Of a stretch of 64,000 bases of DNA, positions 45,281-52,676 are shown piece after piece (the stretch's first letter is position 1; each line of letters begins with the position of its first letter). The DNA comes from Rhizobium sp. L43 (GTDB taxonomy: Bacteria; Pseudomonadota; Alphaproteobacteria; Rhizobiales; Rhizobiaceae). A program made the translations under genes and the position numbers. The notes below the pieces were generated by a model. The model was not told the DNA's origin and ran no database searches. It saw only the letters and a list, made by a program, of their open reading frames with translations. Location: contig NZ_NWSQ01000034.1 of the NCBI RefSeq assembly GCF_002531725.1, forward strand, positions 1 to 64,000, given 5' to 3'.

Positions 45281-45940
45281 TCAGGACGGCAGGGCGGTCT
45301 TGCGCTCGACATATTTGCCGAAGTGCTCGATGCCGTAGTTGACGATGAAATAGAGACCGCCGGCCAGGAAATAGAACTGGAGGCTCATGAAATTGCGGGA
45401 GATGATCTCCTGCGTGCGCAGGAGAAGCTCGGCGACGCCGATGACCGAGAGCAGCGTCGAGGCCTTGACCATTTCGGCCGCCGTATTGACCCAGGCCGGC
45501 AGGCACTGGCGCATGGCTTGCGGCCAGAGCACCGAGGTGAAGGTCTGGGTAAAGGTCAGGCCGATCGCCTTGGCGGCTTCGGTCTGCCCCTTCGGGATCG
45601 CCTGAAGCGCTCCGCGCACGATTTCGCCGACATGCGAGGAGCAGAAGATCGCAAGGGCGAGCACGCCGGCCGAGAACGGGCCGAGATCGAGCCCGACGGC
45701 GGCGGAGACATAATAGCTTGCCAGCACCAGCACGAGCACCGGCGTGCCGCGAATGATATCGGTATAGGCGCGCACGAGGAGACGCAAAACAACGCCGCCA
45801 TAGACGAGTGCCAAGCCGACGAAAACGCCGAGTACGGACCCTGCGAGGATGGCCAGCAGAGAAATCGACACGGTCACGCCGATGCCATTGATGATGACGT
45901 AGCGGGCGATCCAGAGTTGTTCGAGAAAGGTGTGTGACAT
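45281..45940 (-). CDS. Amino-acid ABC transporter permease (system 2, second)
   Basis: A 219-aa HisM/GlnP-type permease. Conserved parts: YTDIIRGTPVLVLVLASYYV and the EAA loop KGQTEAAKAIGLTFTQTFTS followed by WPQAMRQCLPAWVNTAAEMV. About five transmembrane helices. 12 nt from the ATPase gene and 5 nt from the other permease gene. Confidence 0.94.
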   Translation of the reverse strand: MSHTFLEQLWIARYVIINGIGVTVSISLLAILAGSVLGVFVGLALVYGGVVLRLLVRAYTDIIRGTPVLVLVLASYYVSAAVGLDLGPFSAGVLALAIFCSSHVGEIVRGALQAIPKGQTEAAKAIGLTFTQTFTSVLWPQAMRQCLPAWVNTAAEMVKASTLLSVIGVAELLLRTQEIISRNFMSLQFYFLAGGLYFIVNYGIEHFGKYVERKTALPS

Positions 45941-45945
45941 CAGGT

Positions 45946-46608
45946 CTATCTCGGCAGAGCCAGACGGCGCTCGACGAAGCGCATCACGGCGGCGATGAGG
46001 AAACAGGTCACGACATAAAGGGCTGAGGTGACCATCCAGGTTTCGATGACGCGGAAACTCTCGACATTGATCTTGCGGGCGGCAAAGGTCAGTTCCGGCA
46101 CGGCGATGGCGGCGGCGAGCGAGGTGTCCTTGAAGAGCGAGATGATCGTCGAAGACAGCGACGGCAGCACGTTGCGCAGCATCAGCGGCGCGATGATGGA
46201 GCTGCGGATCTGCATTCCCGTCAGGCCGATGGCGAGGCCGGCTTCCGTCAATCCTCTCGGAATCGACAACAGCCCGGCGCGGAACACCTCGGCCAAATAG
46301 GCGCCGGAATAGAGGGAGAGAACCAGCACGAAGCTTTTTATCTTGTCGAGGCGCAAGCCCATCTGCGGCAACGCGAAAAAGGCGAAAAGCACCAGCACAA
46401 GGATCGGCAGGTTGCGGATGACCGTGACATAGACCCGCGCCGGCACAACCGCAAAGCGGTTTTTGGACGTCAGCGCGAAGGCCACGACGAGCCCGATCGC
46501 GGCGCCGATCAGGATCGAGATCACCGCAAGGCCGAGGCTGAGCGCAAGCCCGCTTAAAAGAAAATCGAAATTGCGCCAGACGGCGGCAAAATTCAGCGTG
46601 TAACCCAT
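45946..46608 (-). CDS. Amino-acid ABC transporter permease (system 2, first)
   Basis: A 220-aa partner permease with YVTVIRNLPILVLVLFAFFA and the EAA loop LTEAGLAIGLTGMQIRSSII, then LRNVLPSLSSTIISLFKDTS. Starts with MGYTLNFAAVWRNFDFLLSG, a typical N-terminus for this group. A 131-nt gap containing repeat copy A and a perfect hairpin separates it from the binding-protein gene. Confidence 0.94.
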   Translation of the reverse strand: MGYTLNFAAVWRNFDFLLSGLALSLGLAVISILIGAAIGLVVAFALTSKNRFAVVPARVYVTVIRNLPILVLVLFAFFALPQMGLRLDKIKSFVLVLSLYSGAYLAEVFRAGLLSIPRGLTEAGLAIGLTGMQIRSSIIAPLMLRNVLPSLSSTIISLFKDTSLAAAIAVPELTFAARKINVESFRVIETWMVTSALYVVTCFLIAAVMRFVERRLALPR

Positions 46609-46641
46609 GCGGGCCGCCCTTTCAGACTAACGCATCGTGCA

Positions 46642-46702
46642 CGATGCGCAGATTCAAAATGTTACAGCGTTTTTTGCGTGTCTGAAAAGACGCGCGGCGC
46701 TG
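46642..46702 (+). repeat. Interspersed ~60-bp element, copy A
   Basis: Begins CGATGCGCAGATTCAAAATG and ends in GACGCGCGGCGCTG. It matches copy B (48032-48092) without gaps at about 51 of 61 positions and copy C (52403-52460, inverted) with one indel. The 3' half can fold (GCGTGTCT/AGACGCGC). Its left edge overlaps an 18-bp perfect palindrome at 46631-46648. Confidence 0.7.
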
Positions 46703-46704
46703 CA

Positions 46705-46732
46705 GCGGAGCGGGAGAACACTCCCGCTCCGC
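46705..46732 (-). terminator. Perfect hairpin between binding-protein and permease genes (system 2)
   Basis: GCGGAGCGGGAG (46705-46716) pairs with CTCCCGCTCCGC (46721-46732) around an AACA loop, 7 nt past the binding-protein stop and without a T-tract. Same position as the hairpins in the other two ABC operons. Confidence 0.6.
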
Positions 46733-46739
46733 ATGGCCG

Positions 46740-47579
46740 TTACTTGAACTCGACGGGAAAGCCGATCTGCGGCGGTGTCAGATCCTTGCCGAACCAGGTC
46801 TTGAAGGACTTGGCGTAAAAGTCGAACTCGACGCCGGTCATGGCTTCATGCAGGGCGGTGTTGACGAAGTTCAGCCAGTCCTGATCGCCGCGCTTGACCG
46901 CGCAGGCATAGGTCTGCGGGTTCCAGCCGTAGCCGGCGTCTTTGTAGCGGCCCGGGTTCTGCGTCATATACCAGGCAAGCGACGACTGGTCGGTGGCGAC
47001 GGCATCGGCCCGTCCCGACTCCAGGGCCTGATAGATCAGGTCGACGGAATCATACTGATCGACGGTCGCCTCCGGCAATGCCGCATGCACCATCGCCTCG
47101 GCATAGACGTTCTGGAGAACCGAGATGGTGACGGAGGAACCGGCCGCCTTGAGAGCGGCATAATCGGCATATTTTCCGTCGCCCTTGAGCATCAGGCCGA
47201 CGCCTTCGCGGTAATAAGGAATGGTGAAGGCAACCTGCTGGGCGCGTTCGCCGGTCACGGTCATGAACTGGCAGGTGATGTCGACCTTGTCGGTGGTGAT
47301 GTTCGGGATACGGGCGTCGGAAGACTGGTTCACATACTCGATCTTCTCAGGATCGCCGAAGAGTGCCTTGGCGATGATGTGGCCCATGTCGACGTCGAAG
47401 CCCTGAAGCTTGTCATCGGCGCTCTTGAAGTGCCACGGCGCGTTGGTGCTGCCCGTGCCGAGGACGAGATGGCCGCGGGCCAGCACTTCATCGAGCTTGC
47501 TGCCGTCGGCCAGTGCAGGCGTGGAGAGCAGCGCGGCGGCGGCGAGCGACATCACGCCGGTGCGAAAGGAAATGGTCAT
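46740..47579 (-). CDS. Amino-acid ABC transporter periplasmic binding protein (system 2)
   Basis: A 279-aa SBP_bac_3 protein from ATG 47579 with AAGGGGAA upstream. Signal peptide FRTGVMSLAAAALLSTPALA, cleaved before DGSKLDEV. The mature start VLARGHLVLGTGSTNAPWHF and LQGFDVDMGHIIAKALFGDP are typical, as is GRADAVATDQSSLAWYM. Ligand unknown. The first gene of the operon; no regulator gene is adjacent, but an inverted repeat (47609-47644) lies just upstream. Confidence 0.94.
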   Translation of the reverse strand: MTISFRTGVMSLAAAALLSTPALADGSKLDEVLARGHLVLGTGSTNAPWHFKSADDKLQGFDVDMGHIIAKALFGDPEKIEYVNQSSDARIPNITTDKVDITCQFMTVTGERAQQVAFTIPYYREGVGLMLKGDGKYADYAALKAAGSSVTISVLQNVYAEAMVHAALPEATVDQYDSVDLIYQALESGRADAVATDQSSLAWYMTQNPGRYKDAGYGWNPQTYACAVKRGDQDWLNFVNTALHEAMTGVEFDFYAKSFKTWFGKDLTPPQIGFPVEFK

Positions 47580-47608
47580 GGCGTTCCCCTTATGGATGGT
47601 TCCCATTG

Positions 47609-47644
47609 TTCCAGTATAATGGACCTATGTCTGTTTTACTGGAA
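47609..47644. promoter_or_regulatory. Inverted repeat upstream of ABC system 2
   Basis: TTCCAGTA (47609-47616) and TACTGGAA (47637-47644) are perfect inverted repeats 28 bp apart centre to centre, 30-65 nt upstream of the binding-protein ATG. The TATACT made on the gene strand at the inner site could be a -10 box. Candidate operator for an unlinked regulator. Confidence 0.4.
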
Positions 47645-47891
47645 TAAACGTATCAAGTGCCATCAAGGATGAATTGTCAATGGGTCATGCCGAAAAAACG
47701 CGCAGCAATGCGCGTGGCAATTTTTTTGGCAATGCAGCATTTTCCTCTCGCCTGCGAGCCGATCGCCCGGCCGCGCTCTGAGCTCTCGGTGCAAGGGAAT
47801 AGGGAAGCGAGGCATTAGCCCAGGCGGCGACTGCGGGGTTTGGGGAAACCGCTTACCTCAGGCCCAAAGGGGCCTGTCTTTCGCCGGGAAT

Positions 47892-48030
47892 TCAGAAGTC
47901 TTCCCAATCCGTGTTCAGCGCGGCAGCCGCCGGTCCACGTTGGCCGGAGGCGGGGCCTGGTTGATCCCGCCGAGCGCAGTCGATTGCTCGCGCGCCGCCT
48001 TCACGATCGCCGTGACATTGGTATGGGGAG
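47892..48030 (-). pseudogene. Remnant of a methyl-accepting chemotaxis protein C-terminus
   Basis: Read leftward, 47940-48030 encodes NVTAIVKAAREQSTALGGIN, which matches the conserved MCP segment just past the signalling tip. In another frame the sequence runs on to AALNTDWEDF and a stop at 47892-47894, resembling the W-[DE]-[DE]-F tether pentapeptide that ends many chemoreceptors and binds CheR/CheB. The residues normally between these parts are missing and the frames do not join, so this is an internally deleted, frameshifted tail of a chemoreceptor gene. The rest of 47645-48102 holds no gene I can support; repeat copy B abuts the remnant. Confidence 0.6.
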
Positions 48031-48031
48031 C

Positions 48032-48092
48032 CGATGCGGAGATTCAAAGTGCTACAGGGTCTTTTGCGCGCTTCAAAAGACGCGCAGCGCTG
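48032..48092 (+). repeat. Interspersed ~60-bp element, copy B
   Basis: Begins CGATGCGGAGATTCAAAGTG and ends in GACGCGCAGCGCTG; about 84% identical to copy A without gaps. It lies between the chemoreceptor remnant and the 3' end of the DUF1217 gene. Confidence 0.7.
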
Positions 48093-48102
48093 TCACGATC
48101 AT

Positions 48103-50286
48103 TCAGCCGCTTTTCAGCTGCGCCATCGTGAGCAGCGTATCGGCACTTATCGTCGCTGAGCCGGTCAGGATAGAAAGCGCCGTCGACGTGGTGCCCGTCC
48201 CGTTGGTCATGTCATACATGGCGGTGAAGCGCTTGATCAGATCGTCGACTTTGTCAGGATCCGACAGATCCTTGATATCGATGAAATTGTCGACCATCTC
48301 GGCTTGCTTGTCGACGTCCATGTTCGAGACATAACTGGACAGGTTGAAGGTCGTGGTAAAAAACTCAAACAGCGCGCTGTCGCCCAGAATATCGTAGGCG
48401 TTCGAGACCTCCGGCGCCTTGCGTTGAAAGTAGAGCGCGAGGCGCACGCCGGTGTTGCTGTCGCCCTGATCGTCTTCGAGCGTCAGGCGGACATAGGAGT
48501 CGATCGTCTCCAGCACGTCGCCGCGCTGCTGCACACTCCCTGTGGGATCGGCGGAAATATTGCCGTCCTGATCGAAATTGAACGCGCCGACGAGCTCGGC
48601 AAAACGATTGTCGTCCTGCTTGTTGACATAACTATCTTCGTCCTCGAGATCGGAAGAAAACATCTTCTTCAACTCGTCCGAGGTGACATCGTCCGGATCG
48701 AGCCCCTTCGCCTCGAGCGCGAAGCTAACCAGGCGATCGTCGGCCAGAAATTCGCTGGCCGTCGTGATCGTCGCCATCTGCTCGCGAAAATAGGTGATCT
48801 CGTCATCCGCCGCGTCGCTCGCCTCGGTCAGTTCGTCCCCTTCGAGGTAGCGGATCTTGTTCTGCTTGTAATAGGCGGCATAGTCGTCGACGACAGATTC
48901 CGACATGGCCTGCAAGGGTACGGTGACGTCGCCGTCGCTGTCGAAGTTGAATGCTTTCCGAAAGGCGACGAACCGGTCGTCGTTCAGGCTGTTGACATAG
49001 CTTTTCGAATCCGTTGGATCGCTTTCGAGAATTTTCCGGACCTCGCTTCTCGAAACCTCGGTGGAGTCTATGCCATAGGCGCGCAGCGCCATCTCCCACA
49101 TCTCCGGGAGATCGTCGTTGTCGTCATCGTCATCATCGGCATTCGACACGAGGAAATCATCGATCGAGGTGACGCCGGCGATGCGCGTCGTATAGTTGTC
49201 GGTGGCATCTTCCGTGCTCGTATTGGCGACCAGCACCTGATAATTTTCGTCGAAGGCCGCCGTGGTCGTGGCGGTCTGTTCCGACGTCTGGGCGGTGTCG
49301 CCATCGGCAAGCGCGCCGTCCTCATCGAAATTGAAGGCGTCGTGCAGATCGGACAGGCCGATTGCATCGGCGATGTCGGCGCTTTTCAGCGCTGCGGAAA
49401 TGAAGGTGTCGGATTCGTCGTCGGTCAGCCCGTAGGCGATCCTGAGATAGCCGACCAGCTTGTCGTCGTTCATCAGCTGATCGACGGAGGTAATGTTGCC
49501 GATTTCCGCTGCGAAATAGGTGTCGTAGGCCTCACCGGTGTCCGAAGACGCAATCGTCGACGAGGCCACCGCATAACCGCTCGTCACCAGCGAGATCTGG
49601 TCTTCCGACATCACGTCGCCGTCGGTCGATCCGTCCTCGTTGAAGTTGAAGGCCTTTGCGAGGCTGACATAGACGTCGTCGCCGAGCTGGTTGACGAAAC
49701 TGTCGGGATCGTCGAGATCGCTCGTCAACACCTGCTTCAGGAAACTGCTGGACGTGTAGTCGGTGCTGAGACCGAAGGCGGTCAGCGCATAGTTCTTCAG
49801 TCTCGAACTCGACAGGAAATCATCGACGGAGGTGATCGACGAGATATTCTCTTCGAAATAATCCGTCTCGTCGGCGATGTTCTCCGCCTCGGTGTCGAAG
49901 GATTCCTCATAGGCATCGAGCAGATTGTCCCGCTGCACGTCCGATTGCGCCGTCTTCGTCTCACCGGAAAATTTGAAGGCGGCGGCGAACTCGGCATAAC
50001 GGCCGTCGCTCAGGCTGTTGGCGAAGCTCGATGAATCACTGAGATCGCTTTCCAGCACCTTCTTCATGAAGGCCTTGGCATAGGTCATGTCGTCGAGCCC
50101 GTAGGCCTTCATGGCGTAGGAGTAGAGCTTATAGTCGCCCATGAATTCATCGACCGTCGTGACCTTGTCGATGTTTTCCTTGTAATAGGCGCTGTCGCGG
50201 GAAACCGTGGCCTGAGACGCCACGCTCGACAGGCTGGTGTTGAGATTTCGCGCGACTGCGAGATAGCTTACATAGGTGGAAACCAA
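48103..50286 (-). CDS. Large DUF1217 repeat protein (flagella-associated family)
   Basis: A 727-aa acidic protein made of at least five DUF1217-type repeats (about 33-107, 141-216, 257-321, 364-449, 499-571) and a diverged C-terminal unit (about 613-690). Each unit follows the pattern IxSVDDF, YALxAxGL, LxSDL, SFxNxL, then AFNF. Four units end in an Asp-rich motif such as FNFNEDG, FNFDEDG, FNFDSDGD or FNFDQDG, which might bind Ca2+. The TTG start at 50286 has GAGG 8 nt upstream. No signal peptide. DUF1217 genes usually accompany flagellar genes in Rhizobiales, and flgE-K-L lie nearby. Most family members have fewer repeats, as far as I know. Confidence 0.88.
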   Translation of the reverse strand: MVSTYVSYLAVARNLNTSLSSVASQATVSRDSAYYKENIDKVTTVDEFMGDYKLYSYAMKAYGLDDMTYAKAFMKKVLESDLSDSSSFANSLSDGRYAEFAAAFKFSGETKTAQSDVQRDNLLDAYEESFDTEAENIADETDYFEENISSITSVDDFLSSSRLKNYALTAFGLSTDYTSSSFLKQVLTSDLDDPDSFVNQLGDDVYVSLAKAFNFNEDGSTDGDVMSEDQISLVTSGYAVASSTIASSDTGEAYDTYFAAEIGNITSVDQLMNDDKLVGYLRIAYGLTDDESDTFISAALKSADIADAIGLSDLHDAFNFDEDGALADGDTAQTSEQTATTTAAFDENYQVLVANTSTEDATDNYTTRIAGVTSIDDFLVSNADDDDDDNDDLPEMWEMALRAYGIDSTEVSRSEVRKILESDPTDSKSYVNSLNDDRFVAFRKAFNFDSDGDVTVPLQAMSESVVDDYAAYYKQNKIRYLEGDELTEASDAADDEITYFREQMATITTASEFLADDRLVSFALEAKGLDPDDVTSDELKKMFSSDLEDEDSYVNKQDDNRFAELVGAFNFDQDGNISADPTGSVQQRGDVLETIDSYVRLTLEDDQGDSNTGVRLALYFQRKAPEVSNAYDILGDSALFEFFTTTFNLSSYVSNMDVDKQAEMVDNFIDIKDLSDPDKVDDLIKRFTAMYDMTNGTGTTSTALSILTGSATISADTLLTMAQLKSG

Positions 50287-50505
50287 CGTCTGTTCCTCTA
50301 ACCTGTTGTTTTACGCAATTCCCCGCGAAAGCGTTTCACGCTTTGCCTGGCAAAACCGCTGCACACTTTTGCGCGACATGCTCCAGGCACGACGGTGCCG
50401 CGCGAAAGCCTGCCGGCGGTCACGGGTAAACTTTTCATCTCTGAGGAAATGTCGTCGCCGATCATGGCGAGGCGCAGCCACATACATGTGGCCGAATCAA
50501 TTTAA

Positions 50506-50523
50506 TAGAACTATACGGTTCTA
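50506..50523. promoter_or_regulatory. AGAAC-N6-GTTCT palindrome upstream of the DUF1217 gene (TetR operator candidate)
   Basis: TAGAAC-TATACG-GTTCTA, a perfect 6-bp-arm palindrome 220 nt upstream of the DUF1217 start in an AT-rich stretch with TATAGT on the gene strand. The same AGAAC-N6-GTTCT occurs at 51332-51347 on the other side of tetR. The remainder of the 290-bp gap (50287-50576) shows no gene. Confidence 0.55.
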
Positions 50524-50576
50524 TAATTCATTCAACGCGGAATGGGAAGCTGAAATATTTGCGACGCGCTTTTAGA

Positions 50577-51224
50577 CTAGACGGCGCCGACACCGGCGGC
50601 AAAGATTGCAATGCAGCGCCTGAGATGCGCCAGCAGTGCTGCCCGATCGGGCCAAGCCTTGTTGCGTCCTTCCGGCGGCCCCATACCGCCAAAGATCATG
50701 TCCATCAGCATCCGGGCCCCGCTCTGCGGGTCTTCAAGCGATAACTTGCCTTCCGCCCGGCGATCGCTCAGCCAGTCGGCAAGATGCTGCCGGCTGGCAA
50801 GAATTCCTTCATGCTGCAGAATTTCGACGAGCTCGGGAAATTGCCCTGCTTCACGAAAGACGAGCTGCAGGAAGCCGGCGCGATCCGCATCCGTCTCCTC
50901 ATCCATGTCGATCATGAAGATGCGCTCGAGGCTCTCGGCGATCGAGAGATCCTCCACAGGCCTGGGCAGATCGAGCATCATGCGTCGATGCGCGCCGACC
51001 ACGGCGGCAAACAGCTCTTCCTTGCTCTGAAACAGTTTGTACAGCGTTTGTTTCGAGACACCCGCCTCGGCGGCAACGACGGCGGTCGTGCTTCCGGCAT
51101 AACCGCATTTTACGAAAACGCGGCGAGCAATTTCGACGATATGCGTCCGCTTGTCCTCATCGCTGGAGACTTTCGGCCGGCCCCGCTTGCGCGGCTCATC
51201 TACGGGCTCGTCGACACCATCCAT
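50577..51224 (-). CDS. TetR-family transcriptional regulator
   Basis: A 215-aa regulator. An N-terminal basic arm (PRKRGRPKVSSDEDKR) precedes the TetR helix-turn-helix (IVEIARRVFVKCGYAGSTTA, VVAAEAGVSKQTLYKLFQSK, EELFAAVV). The C-terminal part resembles the TetR_C_AefR-like group (GFLQLVFREAGQFPELVEIL). It is divergent from the EF-hand gene and upstream, same strand, of the DUF1217 gene. Matching palindromes on both sides suggest it controls these two genes and possibly itself. Confidence 0.93.
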   Translation of the reverse strand: MDGVDEPVDEPRKRGRPKVSSDEDKRTHIVEIARRVFVKCGYAGSTTAVVAAEAGVSKQTLYKLFQSKEELFAAVVGAHRRMMLDLPRPVEDLSIAESLERIFMIDMDEETDADRAGFLQLVFREAGQFPELVEILQHEGILASRQHLADWLSDRRAEGKLSLEDPQSGARMLMDMIFGGMGPPEGRNKAWPDRAALLAHLRRCIAIFAAGVGAV

Positions 51225-51331
51225 GATGATCTAAACCGCTTTGCCGAAGCGCATGCCGACGACCCCGGAAAACGGATTACGATTTCTGAGGGATGATTTT
51301 TTCGGTTGTCGCATTAATAATTTCGATTTAG

Positions 51332-51347
51332 AGAACTCATCAGTTCT
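51332..51347. promoter_or_regulatory. AGAAC-N6-GTTCT palindrome between tetR and the EF-hand gene
   Basis: AGAAC-TCATCA-GTTCT, 42 nt upstream of the EF-hand ATG and 107 nt from the tetR start. A TTGTCG at 51306-51311 and TAGAGA 17 nt later could form a rightward promoter overlapping the palindrome. Confidence 0.55.
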
Positions 51348-51388
51348 GTAATGCGTTGCATCCCCACCCTCCTAGCGATGGAGCGCTT

Positions 51389-52252
51389 ATGACGACCATT
51401 TCGGCCGCAACATCAATTTCTTCCTATTCCTATAGCAAGAATTCGACGTCAGCATCCCAGGACATCCTATCCTGTAATACGGTTTCGGCAAAAAAATCAA
51501 CCGCAACCCAGCAGTCCGACGAAGACTCGACCAACAGCGCCGAGAAACTCATGGCCCAGTTGATGTCGCTGGCGATGAACGGCCTCACCGGTCAATCCGG
51601 CTCCAGCCAAGGCGAGGACGGCGGCGCTGGCCCGGACGTTGCGGAGCTGGACAGCGATGGCGACGGCTATGTCAGCAAGGCCGAGTTTGTCGCAGCCCGG
51701 CCGTCCGACGTGACGGAAGATCAAGCCGGCACGCTCTTCGACAGCTTCGACAGCGAAGGCGCCGGCTCGCTGTCGGTCGATGCGCTCACTGAGGCCATGT
51801 CCGCCCAGCAATCGGAATGTGGCGAAGGGCCATCGCCGCCAGCTGGGGATGACGAGCTTGCATCCCTGCTCTCCGATCTCGATACCGATGGCGACGGCCT
51901 CGTCAGCAAGACCGAATTCGTCGCCGGCCGGCCGGCCGATGTGACGGAAGATCAGGCCGGCACGCTTTTCGACAGCTTCGACAGCGAAGGCGCCGGCTCC
52001 CTGTCGGTCGATGCGCTGACCGAGGCCATGTCCTCCCAGTCGTCGCAACGTCCCGACGGACCGCCGCCCGCCGACGATGACCAGTCTGCATCCCTGCTCT
52101 CCGATCTCGATTCGAATGGAGACGGGCTCGTGACATTGGAAGAGTTCATGGCCGGCAAGCCGGAGGACGTCACCGAAAGCCAGGCGAGCCAGCTCTTTGA
52201 TCTGCTCGACACATCGGGCACCGGTTCGTTGTCCACCCGCGCCACGGGCTGA
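51389..52252 (+). CDS. EF-hand repeat protein next to flagellar genes
   Basis: A 287-aa acidic protein from ATG 51389 (GGAGC upstream). A Ser-rich N-terminus (about 1-50) lacks a classical signal peptide. Three tandem units follow. Each starts with a canonical EF-hand loop: DSDGDGYVSKAE (88-99), DTDGDGLVSKTE (165-176) and DSNGDGLVTLEE (241-252). Each then has a degenerate second loop such as DSEGAGSLSVDA (121-132, 198-209). Units 1 and 2 are nearly identical, including DVTEDQAGTLFDSFDSEGAG, implying recent duplication. The third unit stops early (LSTRATG) instead of SVDALTEAM. Probably a Ca2+-binding exported or surface-linked protein; the route is unknown. Confidence 0.85.
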   Translation: MTTISAATSISSYSYSKNSTSASQDILSCNTVSAKKSTATQQSDEDSTNSAEKLMAQLMSLAMNGLTGQSGSSQGEDGGAGPDVAELDSDGDGYVSKAEFVAARPSDVTEDQAGTLFDSFDSEGAGSLSVDALTEAMSAQQSECGEGPSPPAGDDELASLLSDLDTDGDGLVSKTEFVAGRPADVTEDQAGTLFDSFDSEGAGSLSVDALTEAMSSQSSQRPDGPPPADDDQSASLLSDLDSNGDGLVTLEEFMAGKPEDVTESQASQLFDLLDTSGTGSLSTRATG

Positions 52253-52312
52253 CAGTCGATAAGGAGCGTCGCCATTGCGGGTGCTGGAGAACTGCAATGC
52301 GACGATCTGAAA

Positions 52313-52354
52313 GCGGCCCGGCAATCGAGCCGGCAGAGCCCCGAGCCGGGCCGC
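52313..52354 (+). terminator. Hairpin after the EF-hand gene
   Basis: GCGGCCCGGC (52313-52322) pairs with GCCGGGCCGC (52345-52354) around a 22-nt loop, 60 nt past the stop. A second stem GTGCGCC/GGCGCAC lies at 52381-52400. The 424-bp gap to flgE otherwise holds repeat copy C and presumably the flgE promoter. Confidence 0.45.
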
Positions 52355-52402
52355 TCCTGAATTGTCGAAGCGTTTGAACGGTGCGCCCGAACAGGCGCAC
52401 GA

Positions 52403-52460
52403 CAGCGCCGCGCGTCTTTCAGAGGTGTAAAGGACGCTGTAACACTTTGAATTTCTGCAT
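52403..52460 (-). repeat. Interspersed ~60-bp element, copy C (inverted)
   Basis: On the minus strand it contains ATTCAAAGTGTTACAGCG and ends GACGCGCGGCGCTG, aligning with copies A and B with one short indel. It lies between the EF-hand gene and flgE. Confidence 0.7.
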
Positions 52461-52676
52461 AATTTATCCTTAGATCGATTCCGATTTAAGCAATTATGCA
52501 GCGGACCAGCGCGCGGATGAGCCGCAGCGCCTATCGCCATCACGGGGTTAGTCCAGACAATCAGATCATCCACCGGTGCCGGCCTTTGCCCGGCGCCAGC
52601 GATGTCGTGCGCCCGTTCTCCGGGAGCTGGAAGCCTCTCGTCACCGGCATGTTCCCAAACCTTAAAGGATCGAGCC

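Noticed and set aside
47840..48334. 164-codon rightward ORF across the chemoreceptor remnant
   Set aside because: Runs through a repeat element and into the end of the DUF1217 gene on the opposite strand; no family resemblance.
48304..50034. 576-codon rightward ORF opposite the DUF1217 gene
   Set aside because: Antisense shadow of a high-GC gene; the opposite strand has clear repeated domain structure, while this one shows no family motif and no plausible ribosome site.
51225..51300. Sequence resembling another rhizobial intergenic repeat (AAGCGCATGCCGACGACCCC region)
   Set aside because: It reminded me of a common rhizobial intergenic motif, but only one copy is in the window and I cannot confirm the similarity.
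51640..52230. Regular repeats resembling an array
   Set aside because: These are coding repeats for EF-hand units of about 75 codons, not CRISPR repeats; spacing and reading frame follow the protein.
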